From Alopecurus myosuroides (lineage: Eukaryota; Streptophyta; Magnoliopsida; Poales; Poaceae): DNA of 64,000 nucleotides. Within the stretch, counting starts at the first letter, position 1, and every line of letters starts with the position of its first letter. Of this stretch, positions 55,501 to 64,000 are shown piece by piece. Position numbers and translations under genes: made by a program. The stretch lies in contig CM054063.1 in the NCBI GenBank assembly GCA_028641055.1, positions 179,868,756 to 179,932,755 on the forward strand, read 5' to 3'. A model generated the notes under the pieces. It was not told the DNA's origin. It saw nothing but the letters and a program-made list of their open reading frames with translations, and searched no databases.

Positions 55501-55741
55501 TCCATAGTTCTTCTATTTCATTATACACTTTGTGAACTTTCATGAAACATCTTTGCTTGCATATTTGATATTTCTAACAACATGAATTGTATATTGCTAC
55601 TCATTTCTAGTATTAATCATTTGATTATATGTAGCATGAATAATCCTCCTTGATATCCCATGATTGTTTCAATATGCAAAGTCCATGTTAGTTTTATCAC
55701 CTTCATACTCGAGGACGAGCATGGGTTAAGCTTGGGGATGT
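52546..55741 (+). other. Long non-coding 3' region of element B
   Basis: The first 830 bp are specific to B; two AAGCTTGGGGATG copies lie at 53279-53291 and 53337-53349. From about 53380 the sequence follows element A closely to the polypurine tract at 55728-55740. A further motif copy is at 54037-54049. No coding frame is convincing. Confidence 0.75.
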
Positions 55742-56015
55742 TGATGCATGTAAAATGCATACATGAACTTTGCATGTTATTACTTGTTTTTCCTACATAT
55801 TACCAACTTATATTCATGTTTTATAATGATTTGGGGGATTTTCTAAACAATCCCCCTTCTTTTGGTTCTAACCCTGTTTTTCCAAAAAAACGTACTTTTT
55901 AGTGTTTCAGACTTTCCGGGAGCTTCGGGACTCCAAAAAGGGCAAGGCCAAAGAGCACGGTTCAGAATTTTCGAGACGAACACCATGGGCCAAAGTAGAG
56001 GGCCAAAAGGACAAC
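55742..56015 (+). repeat. 3' LTR of element B, truncated by nested insertion
   Basis: The first 274 bases match the 5' LTR start at 50279 with few differences. The match is cut by LTR start TGTCGGATATATACC at 56016. Confidence 0.85.
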
Positions 56016-56555
56016 TGTCGGATATATACCAAATAGGGGTATATCGGATGGTAGTCTAAAGTGCCGGATTGCCCGGGTGGCCCAAAGGGTAGTGGGCTAC
56101 GGTCCATTGGGCGGCCCAGTAAGCTGACGCACAGAAGCCGGATTCTAGAAGAAACCGGATCACGGCCCATGTGATCTGGCTTGGAATAGAAGGCGGATTC
56201 CTTACTTTCCAAGTTAATAGTTCTCGTAGTCTTCTAGGTTTCCTACTCTGTATGCCCTAACCCGGTATTATATAAAGCCGGACGGGAGATATGATAGAGA
56301 GAGAAGAAGATATAGGCTAACTCGCCGGGAAGTTGATCCTCAGCGAATAGCTAAACAGAACCTCACATTGTACTTGTATACACAGGATTTAGACCTGAAT
56401 AGTGAGTTTGCAGGAGTAGGAACGCCGTATAATTACGACGTACCGAACCTGGGTAAATCCTATGTTTTCGTCCTTAGCGCAACCACGTTTGCCCACGTCT
56501 CTACCCGTAGTCTCATGGAACCCCCGTCTATGAAAACTACTACGATGTCTCGACA
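56016..56555 (+). repeat. 5' LTR of the second Tat element
   Basis: The 540-bp LTR has a TATA box TATATAAA at 56269-56276. An ATG at 56542 near its end opens the Gag frame through the primer site. Confidence 0.88.
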
Positions 56556-59096
56556 GTTGGCGCCCACCGTGGGGCTGACGGCGTCAGGCGTTAAATTTCG
56601 ATCTGGGATACTTGGCGGAATCGGCAGTTCCATAACCGTCGGAAGCCTGGAGTTCGACGACGATGTTGGACGCTTCCTCGACAATGGATCTTACATACCG
56701 GCGCGAAATCATCTGGTAACTGCCTGCGTGTTACCGATCGGATCTACAAATATCTTTATCGGACTAACTGCAGAGGCCATGGGGTTTTGCGGTGGAAGAA
56801 AATTTTTACCACCCGCCCTATACCCAGTCGAAGACGACTATGATACCGGGTTTTGCTCAGATCGCCGACAAAAAAGTGATTCACACTTTATCGGTATGGT
56901 GCAATCCGAGGTCGCCGAAAACACGGCTGAAAGTAATCCTGTGCAAGAGGCTGAAAACAGCAAACCCACTACAGAGGTGGAAGATCCGACATCCGCCAAT
57001 CCAGCGATGAACTCGGAAGCTGACTCTGTGCTAGCCGCCATTGAGGCGAGATTAGAGTCAGAAACCGGATCAGATGACTTTGATTCCGAAGACGAAGACG
57101 TGGACGCCTTCGAAAGAAAAGTTAAATCTTTTCAGGAGGGATTCCATGAAGTACTAATGGCGAAACCGGCTGAAAACACGGACGCCGACAGTCAGGAAAG
57201 CCCTAGAACTCCTCCGCCAGAGGAAGAGAGAGAAGATGGAGAAACTTCTCCAATATTCCCCAATGTCAAAGAATTGACAGAGGATGAACCTGCCAAAAAG
57301 CCTCCCTGTTACAAGAAAAAGCACAAGGCCGCTAAAAAACTCCAATACAAACTCCGGAAGAAGAAATTGGCTGATCTAGCTGATGAAAGCCCGGAAGTAG
57401 GAGATGCAAGCGGAACAAAACTTGCGGAGAAGAAAACAAAAGAAATCCTTGTTCCGCCAATAAGAACAAGAAGAACAAGAGTTGCTACAAACACCAGTGG
57501 GATTGCACGAACCCCCTGAAGTGCTAGAAGCCAGGAGACAAGCTCTCGAAAGGCAACAGCAACATCTATTCAGAACTCGTGAACCTCCAAAAAACCCAGG
57601 ATGACATCAAGATCATGAAGGAAGAAATCGAGGAGTACGAGAAAAAGAATAGATCCGCCTTAAAACCTACAAGGTTACCCGGAATCGTAAGACCGGAAGT
57701 ACTGCTGCCAAAAGAAAGGTTTCACAACCCATCTTGGCAAAAGCAGGTAAACGGCAAAGATGCCAGAGGCGAACCAATATACAAAACCGCAGCAGAAAAC
57801 GCGGAAGCAGCGTTCGCCATCCTCAACAACGATATGTACTCAAACGGTGAAAAACTTTAAGGGGTGTATGCTTTCCTCGGAAAAGCATTGCAACAACAAC
57901 ACCGGGGGCAAGAGCGATAAGGGAGGCTGCATGACGACTCCACCCTATGCAAAACAGCTACTTGCGCCGCTGGAGCACCTGGATCGGAGGAGCCGAGAGA
58001 TCCAAACAAGAGGAAAACAGATCCGAGAAAAGACAAGAAAAATCCCGATAACAGGGATGAAGCATCTAGAACCGGATCCCATCTCCCGAAAGGTGGACTT
58101 AACCCCCATGATCGGGAAGAAAAACACCGGAATGACGGCAAAGCAATGCCACCTCCGAGAAACCCAGCTGAAAAAGCCGGAAGACAGGGTATACCTCACA
58201 GGCGTGAGAGATCTCGGACACCCCCCAAGGACAAGGAAAGATACAGGAGTAGAACTCCACCTCATCCAAAGGGGCGTGATACCGGAAGAAACAGAGATGA
58301 TCCCGGAAAAGCGCGTCCGCGCAACAATGGAAAAGAAAGGAGTAGATCCCCTTATGTCCATTCAGCCGGCAGGTACTCCGCACACATGGATAGGGCAGAA
58401 AGAGACGACTTATACTTTGGACCTAAGTGCTTCACAGATAGGATCCGAAGGATAATCCTGCATTCTGGTTTTGCCAAAGTTGGTCCAATGTACGAAAAAT
58501 ACACCGGTAGTACAAACCTGGATACCTGGCTCTCAGATTACTATACAGCCGTCCAGATTAACAATGGGACAGACCTGGAAGCTGTAAAGTTTCTTCCCCT
58601 AATGTTACTGGACGGAGCCAGAGATTGGATTAACGGATTACCTTCCAGAACTGTCGACAGCTGGGATGATATGGCTCGAGTATTTACTCAGCATTTCCGG
58701 GGAACCTACAAACGCCCGAATAGCATCAACCAGCTAAACCGTTGCACCCAATTTGAAGACGAACCATACGTGGATTTTATCTCAAGATGGACTACAATGA
58801 AGAATAGCTGCTCTAGAGTAACTGACGTACAAGCAATGCATGCTTTCGTCAATGGCCTAAAACCCGGACTTGTACCGTTCATGGTTGGTTCCAAACAGCA
58901 CAAAGATCTCGGATCTATGCTTACAACCGCCAATGAACATGCTGCAGCCGAAGACGACATCAGAGCTAGAGGAGGCAGTATCGACACACTGATACAGGCC
59001 AAAAAGAATCATCGCCCTGAGAAAAAAGGAACTCCAGACGCAACACAAAAGCCCAAAGAAGTTAACATAGCCTTTGGAAGTGAAAAAGGGGAATAG
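56542..59096 (+). pseudogene. gag: Gag of the second Tat element, frameshifted
   Basis: From ATG 56542 (MSRQLAPTVGLTASG, reading through LTR end and primer site) the frame is open to 57519 and encodes an acidic N-terminal region with lysine-rich end (KKHKAAKKLQYKLRKKK). Coding then shifts frame: 57579-57860 (QDDIKIMKEEIEEYEKK coiled coil), then 58146-59096 with basic RS/RP-rich linker and the gag domain (LDTWLSDYYTAVQINNG, VKFLPLMLLDGARDWINGL, TYKRPNSINQL, YVDFISRWTTMKNSC). This domain aligns with the Gag of the complete Tat element. The end at 59096 is a TAG reached by a one-base slip in a G run; coding continues in the frame of 59074. Confidence 0.78.
56558..56574 (+). other. Primer-binding site of the second Tat element
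   Basis: TGGCGCCCACCGTGGGG, identical to 25078-25094 of the complete Tat element. Confidence 0.82.
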
Positions 59097-60192
59097 GTGG
59101 GAAGGACGCAGTTCAGAACCAATCAATTACACCAAGGAAGAATGGGAAAAGATTAAGTCGGAACCCTGCGTCCACCATTCGCAATTTGGGAAACCCACCC
59201 ATACCAACGCACAATGCCGGCTGAACAAGCATATGAAAGGCAGTGCAGGATCCGGAAATAAGGGGAAGAATTCCAAAAGGAAGTTTTCCAAGCAAAAGCC
59301 AGAAGCTGAGAAAGAAGACAGTGAATCAGACACTGACGAAAAAATCCAGGAACAGCAGCGAAAAGGCGAGCCCAAGTTTCCGAGAGTTGACGGAGAGTGT
59401 GCCCTAACTTTCCTGGCAACTCCATCATCAAAAGTGGCAAAAAGAACGCTTCGAGAAATAAACGCAGTTGTTCCGGCAACTCCGAAATTCTTGAAGTATT
59501 CAAACACACCAATCACCTGGGATCAGTCTAATCATCCCGGGAATATCCCTGAACCCGGCACGCAAGCTCTTGTTGTAAGTCCTATTGTCCAGAACACTAG
59601 GCTAAGAAGAGTGCTGATGGATGGAGGATCCAGCATTAACATAATGTACCTGGATACACTGAGGCATCTGAAAATCTCCGAGACCCAGCTCAACCACAGC
59701 AACATACATTTTCACGGCATTGTTTCTGGCAGGCAAGCACGATCCCTAGGAGAAATTTCCCTAGATGTCACTTTCGGAGAAAAAGATCACTTTCGTCAAG
59801 AAAAAGTATCCTTCGAAGTGGTGCCGTTCGAAATCGTGTATCATGCGATACTCGGACGTCCAGCTTTCGCCAAATTCATGGCAAGATCATGTTATATCTA
59901 TAACAAGCTGAAGATGCCAGGGCCAAAAGGAGAAGTAATCACCATATCGGGAGACTTCAAGTTGGCAAACAAGCTGGAAAAAGAAAACGCCCTTTGCGCT
60001 GAGAAAATCATAGCAAAGGAAGAGTTGAAGGAGCTGGCCAAAGAGGTATCGCCGACAGAAATGCCGGCAGGAAAAGAAACCCGGAAGCCAGCAGATAGCT
60101 TCAAGGCCTCCGAGAACACAAGACAGGTAATCCTAGATCCCAACGATCCGACAAAATTTGTCGTGGTGGGAACTGGGATGACCGACAAATAG
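59074..60192 (+). CDS. Gag C-terminus and aspartic protease, second Tat element
   Basis: The 372-codon frame begins with a Cys/His finger (CVHHSQFGKPTHTNAQC, near 59165-59215), equivalent to the one in the complete Tat Gag. After an acidic linker come protease motifs RRVLMDGGSSINIMY (DGG in place of DTG) and AILGRPAFAKFMA. It ends at TAG 60190-60192, followed in the same frame by EGELIKFLREN, the RT leader. The protease part is uninterrupted. The start shown is only where the frame opens, since it is downstream of a frameshift from gag. Confidence 0.75.
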   Translation: MEVKKGNRWEGRSSEPINYTKEEWEKIKSEPCVHHSQFGKPTHTNAQCRLNKHMKGSAGSGNKGKNSKRKFSKQKPEAEKEDSESDTDEKIQEQQRKGEPKFPRVDGECALTFLATPSSKVAKRTLREINAVVPATPKFLKYSNTPITWDQSNHPGNIPEPGTQALVVSPIVQNTRLRRVLMDGGSSINIMYLDTLRHLKISETQLNHSNIHFHGIVSGRQARSLGEISLDVTFGEKDHFRQEKVSFEVVPFEIVYHAILGRPAFAKFMARSCYIYNKLKMPGPKGEVITISGDFKLANKLEKENALCAEKIIAKEELKELAKEVSPTEMPAGKETRKPADSFKASENTRQVILDPNDPTKFVVVGTGMTDK

Positions 60193-62210
60193 GAAGGCGA
60201 GCTCATCAAGTTCCTCCGTGAGAACTGGGATATTTTTGCTTGGTGTCCAGCTGACATGCCAGGCGTACCCAGGGAACTTGCTGAGCACCAACTTAAGGTG
60301 ATTGCAGGCTCCAAACCCGTCAAACAAGGTCTCCGTCGATTTGACGGAAGAAGACGGAAGGCTATCGGCAAGGAAATTATCTGGCTTTTAGCAGCAGACT
60401 TTATCGAGGAAGTTATACACACCGATTGGTCCGCAAATCCGGTATTAGTACCGAAGAAAGATACTACTGCCCTTAGAATGTGTATAGATTACATCGGCTT
60501 AAACAAATTGTGTCCAAAAGATAGGTTTGCGTTACGCGAATTGATCAAATAATAGATGCCACTGCAGGCTCTGAGCTCTTATGCTTTTTGGATGCATATT
60601 CCGGGTACCATCAAATACGCATGAAAAAGGAAGATCAAATTAAGTCTTCTTTTATAACCCCTTATGGGACGTACTATTACATAACCATGCCATTTGGCCT
60701 GAAGAATGCAGGTGCCACCTACCAGCGTTGCATGCAACGTTGTTTGCATAGTCAGATTGGCAAAAATGTCCATGTTTACATGGACGACATTGCTGTCGTA
60801 ACCAAGGAAAAAGATACACCCCTTGAGGATTTACGAGAAACCTTCGAAAATTTGCGCACTTACAAGATGAAGTTAAATTCATTAAAGTGCGTATTCGGGG
60901 TTCCCTCAGGAAAACTTCTGGGTTTCATCGTTTCTCATAGAGGAATAGAAGTTAACCCAGAAAAGATCAAAGCAATCTTAAACATCTCCAAACCTACGTG
61001 TGTAAAAGATGTCCAAAGATTGACGGGTTCCGCTGCAGCCGTCAGCAGATTTATTAGCCGGCTGGGGGATAAAGCCTTACCACTCTACAGGTTGCTGAAA
61101 AAATCCGACAAATTCGAATGGACAGAAGAGGCAGATGCAGCATTAACCCAGTTAAAAGAAACTTTGATGAAAGCTCCGATTTTGGCATCCCCAAAAGACG
61201 AAGAACCTATGTTATTGTACCTTACGGCTACAAAACGGGTTATCAGTGCAGTAATCGTTGTGGAACGAAAGAAAGACGAACAGAGCATACCAGACCAGCA
61301 TCCGGTATATTATATAAGCGAAGTTTTCTCTGAGTCCAAACAAAGGTATCCACACTATCAAAAACTGGCATATGGCGTATTTTTCGCATCCAGAAAACTT
61401 CGCCATTACTTCCAAGGACATTCCATAACAATGGTATGCAAAGCACCACTAGGGGATATAATAAACAATGCGGAGGCGACTGTCCGAGTAGCCAAATGGG
61501 GCATCGAGCTAGCAGCCTTCGACATTAAGTATCAGCCCAGGACGGCAATAAAATCCCAGGTTTTGGCAGATTTTGTCGCCGACTGGACGGAAGCAATGGA
61601 GAAAACACCAATGCCGTAGTCCGAGTACTGGATCATGCATTTTGATGGATCCAAGATGAAGGAGGGCACTGGAGCTGGTGTAGTTTTAAAATTCCCTAAA
61701 GGAGGCACAATGGAGTATGTATTACAAATACACTTCAACGCCAGCAACAACGTGGCAGAATACGAAGCTTTGCTTCATGGCTTGCATATTGCAAAAGAAA
61801 TAGGGGTCAAGCGTATTTTGTGCTATGGTGATTCAGATTTGGTACAACATCAGCTCAACCAAACTTGGGACGCAAAAAGCCCTATAATGGCCGAATATCG
61901 GAGAACGGTGGACGAGTTCGCCATTTGTTTCTTCGGATTCGAAGTACTCCATGTTAAAAGGGAGGAGAATTGGAACGCGGATGCGTTAGCCCGCATGGGA
62001 TCAGAAAGGGTAAAAATCCTACCACCGGGTGTTTTCGTCCAACATTTATACGAACCATCGATAAAAGGTGGAGATGTTGATTATCCTCTGGCTTCCGAAT
62101 CAATTGAAGTCATGCTCGTTAACCCGGATTGGACAATCCCATATATAAACTTCTTAGTTAATCAGAAGTACCCGGAAGGAGCAGATGAAGTCTTGCAAAG
62201 ACAAATCTAG
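60193..62210 (+). pseudogene. pol: RT and two RNase H domains, second Tat element
   Basis: The RT leader and fingers (60193-60545; ENWDIFAW, RRKAIGKEIIWLL, MCIDYIGLNKLCPKD) end in a frameshift near 60541. The frame 60588-61619 holds DAYSGYHQI, the catalytic YMDD (about 60778-60789) and a Gypsy RNase H (YYISEVFSESKQRYPHYQK). After TAG 61617-61619 the same frame continues (61635-62210) with the archaeal-type RNase H: MHFDGSKMKEGTGAGVV, YEALLHGLHIAKE, YGDSDLVQHQ and a DALARMG end. It stops at TAG 62208-62210. Thus one frameshift and two nonsense codons separate the domains. Confidence 0.85.
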
Positions 62211-63425
62211 CGTCGATGCAAAGGATATACAGTAATTAACAATTGCCTGTATAAACGCAGTACTTCCGGAATTTTTCTGCGATGTATTTCACCAGAAGAA
62301 GGACGAGAAATCCAGCAAGAAATCCATGCCGGAGATTGCGGACATCATGCTCAATCAAAAAGCATAGTCAAAAAAGCATTCCGTGCCGGGTTTTTCTGGC
62401 TAACAGCCAAGACAGATGCTGAGTACATAGTAAATACATGTGAAGGATGTCAATATTACGCCAAGCAGACCAATATGCCAGCCCAAGCACTCAAAACTAT
62501 CCCCATTACATGGCCCTTTGCGGTCTGGGGGCTAGATATGATGGGACCATTCAAAACTGCACGAGGCAGACTTACACATCTACTTGTAGCTGTGGACAAA
62601 TATAGCAAGTGGGTGGAGGCTAAACCCATCAAAAAGCTTGACGGTGTAACTGCCAGAAATTTCATCATTGACGTAGTCATGAGATACGACGTTCCACACA
62701 GCATAATAACCGACAACGGGACAAATTTCTCCATTGGAGAGTTGGCAAAATATTGCCGACAAACGGGAATTCGCCTAGATCTCGCATCTGTGGCACACCC
62801 GCAATCCAACGGACAGGTTGAAAGAATGAATAGCTCAATCCTGCAAGGAAAACGTCCAAGACTCGAATCTCCTCTCCATAGAGCAGCTGGAGAATGGGTA
62901 GAAGAGCTACCTTCCGTGCTTTGGAGTATTCGAACAACACCGAACAGGTCAACAGGGCAAACCCCGTTTTTCCTAGTTTATGGTGCGGAGGCAATCCTTC
63001 CAACGGACATGATCCATGATAGCCCAAGAGTGCAAGATTTCGATGACTCGGATGCCGAAAAAGCACGACAGGATGCCGTCGATCTCTTAGAAGAGGAACG
63101 AGAACTTGTGCTTCAACGATCCGCCATCTATCAGCAAGGTTTACGACGTTTTCATAGTCGGAAAATCAGGCATCGTTCTTTTAAAGAAGGTGACCTAGTG
63201 CTAAGATTGGTGCAGCAAAGAAAGCACAAACTGACCCCAGTATGGGAAGGACCATTTGTCATCAGTAAAGCCATGAAGAATGGATCATATTATCTTGTTG
63301 ACATTCGCGATACGGAAGATGATCCCGGGAAGCCGAATCGCAAAAGAAAGAGAAAGATAGATGGTGAGCTAGGAGAGACAAAAAGGCCCTGGAGTATCCA
63401 ACAGTTACGTCCCTTCTATACTTAG
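62211..63425 (+). CDS. pol: Integrase of the second Tat element
   Basis: The frame is open from 62211, upstream of the first ATG at 62475. It contains the HHCC module (IHAGDCGHHAQS...CEGCQYYA, about 62320-62460). The core follows with D in WGLDMMGPF, D in IITDNGTNF and E in NGQVERMNS, so all three catalytic residues are present. The C-terminal part has GDLVLRLVQQR and WEGPFVISKAM and ends RPFYT at 63425. It closely matches the integrase of the complete Tat element. No chromodomain is seen. Confidence 0.85.
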   Translation, partial: RRCKGYTVINNCLYKRSTSGIFLRCISPEEGREIQQEIHAGDCGHHAQSKSIVKKAFRAGFFWLTAKTDAEYIVNTCEGCQYYAKQTNMPAQALKTIPITWPFAVWGLDMMGPFKTARGRLTHLLVAVDKYSKWVEAKPIKKLDGVTARNFIIDVVMRYDVPHSIITDNGTNFSIGELAKYCRQTGIRLDLASVAHPQSNGQVERMNSSILQGKRPRLESPLHRAAGEWVEELPSVLWSIRTTPNRSTGQTPFFLVYGAEAILPTDMIHDSPRVQDFDDSDAEKARQDAVDLLEEERELVLQRSAIYQQGLRRFHSRKIRHRSFKEGDLVLRLVQQRKHKLTPVWEGPFVISKAMKNGSYYLVDIRDTEDDPGKPNRKRKRKIDGELGETKRPWSIQQLRPFYT

Positions 63426-64000
63426 TTCAATTCTATGTAAACATCTTTGAGATCATGAAATAAAGTTGTCGGAATTCTTATATCCATGTTTTTTACAAGT
63501 TTATTATTGTTCAAAACATGATTCCACCTTATCTATTTCCCAATGATCTCACAAAATACTCAATGTTAACCCGAATTGTGCCTGCGTGCTCGGTGTTTAA
63601 AAACTGAATGATTTTCAGCCTACCTAAGGCTAAAGGAAACTCGGATTGTGCCTGCGTGCCCAAGTTTCATTCAAAAAATTCCTTACGGTTCTCTAAGCAT
63701 TATCTGATTGTTTGTGTGTTGGGTCACTGGAGCTAGTTAGTAAAAATGCCCTTAGTATGATCCATGTTTCCGAGTTTAAACTGATTGGTTTCACCCAGTA
63801 ACTCGGCATGACAATTCATAATACTATTGAGCTATTTCAAACACTAAGGACAGTTAAAACACATAAGCCAGAGAACTTAGAAGATAAAGGAATATAAATA
63901 CCCGGAAAACTTGCAAAGGATTTCATAATTAAACTACAAAAGGCGGAGTACTTGTTTATACAAAAGGATAGAAGAATTACAATATAAGTCTACATTGTAA
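63426..64000 (+). other. Region after integrase, second Tat element
   Basis: There is no gene in these 575 bp. A short phrase, TTGTGCCTGCGTGC, is repeated (about 63577 and 63645). By analogy with the complete Tat element this corresponds to the gap before an antisense gene, which would start to appear beyond the right edge. Confidence 0.45.

Larger units (their letters stand above)
50279..56015 (+). mobile_element. Element B: non-autonomous element with a membrane-segment ORF
   Basis: The 5' LTR is 50279-51674 (1396 bp), the internal region 51675-55741, and the 3' LTR begins at 55742 but is cut at 56016 by the second Tat element. The bases before it, ctccc (50274-50278), are the left half of the presumed TSD. 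It contains one intact ORF unrelated to gag and no RT or integrase. From about 53380 to 55741 it is nearly identical to element A, and LTR blocks with hairpin and TATA box are shared. It inserted into Copia pol. Confidence 0.88.
40830..64000 (-). mobile_element. Athila-like element no. 2 (hosts three further insertions)
   Basis: The minus-strand element has its 3' LTR at 40830-42407, internal region 42408-46157, primer site 46133-46150 and 5' LTR from 46158. The 5' LTR is cut at 47165 by an Angela-type Copia and must resume beyond 64000. The internal region is 3.75 kb with only a broken Gag and no RT or integrase. Its LTR begins TGATCCGTC on the minus strand, a variant of the TGATACGTC start of the other Athila-like LTRs here. 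The base run before the left end is aggaa; the right side is out of view. Confidence 0.8.
56016..64000 (+). mobile_element. Second Tat-type Gypsy element, right end outside window
   Basis: The 5' LTR is 56016-56555 (540 bp; TGTCGGATAT...CTCGACA), with primer site 56558-56574 and gag-pro-RT-RNaseH-RNaseH-integrase on the plus strand to 63425. It is clearly related to the complete Tat element in pol but diverged, with a different LTR. The presumed left TSD is acaac (56011-56015). Any antisense gene would lie beyond the window. It is the innermost level of the nest and should be the youngest insertion of that stack. Confidence 0.88.

Noticed and set aside
10931..56574. tRNA-like matches
   Set aside because: They are 13-18 base primer-binding sites next to LTRs, with no tRNA fold around them.
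58857..59516. Minus-strand ORFs in the second Tat element (58857-59126, 59127-59516) as a possible second antisense gene
   Set aside because: They overlap well-defined Gag and protease coding on the plus strand and lack splice-linked neighbours.

Overview
The window is intergenic DNA from a grass, most likely a Pooideae genome (the wheat, oat and ryegrass group). I infer this from the retrotransposon families: Copia LTRs of SIRE/Maximus and Angela/BARE type, Athila-type Gypsy LTRs that open with TGATACGTC, and Tat-type Gypsy elements with the primer site TGGCGCCCACCGTGGGG. I see no ordinary cellular gene, tRNA, rRNA or CRISPR array. Almost every base belongs to transposable elements nested in one another.

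Left block (1-18161). A minus-strand SIRE-type Copia element enters from the left edge (intact gag frame 1-1958, LTR 2014-3438). Next is a degenerate minus-strand Athila-like element (about 3629-18161). Its 3' LTR is a 46-bp stub and its 5' LTR is split by element A (9254-17312), a complete plus-strand element with TSD acaag that carries only gag and protease.

Middle block (18162-39382). A minus-strand Mutator-like (MULE) transposase pseudogene is spread over the block. It is cut by a solo Athila LTR (22155-23567, TSD gctca) and by a complete 15.1-kb Tat-type Gypsy element (24199-39322). The Tat element carries damaged gag-pro-RT-RNaseH-integrase on the plus strand. Between integrase and the 3' LTR it carries an eight-exon gene on the opposite strand (32648-37725).

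Right block (39383-64000). This is a stack of insertions, each inside the previous one: a Tat-like LTR fragment in the MULE (39383), an Athila-like minus element (40830), an Angela-type Copia (47165), element B (50279) and a second Tat-type Gypsy (56016) that runs off the right edge. With the MULE as the base this is six levels.

The most interesting points are: (1) the spliced antisense gene, with seven GT-AG introns and matching reading phase; (2) elements A and B, which share a nearly identical 2.35-kb 3' half and blocks of LTR but carry unrelated proteins and no reverse transcriptase; (3) a TAG codon at the same protease/RT junction in both Tat elements; (4) Gag frames of both Tat elements that start inside the LTR and read through the primer-binding site; and (5) a tandem array of ATCCGG palindromes in the SIRE LTR. 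Sequence was read by eye; identities and counts are hand counts.
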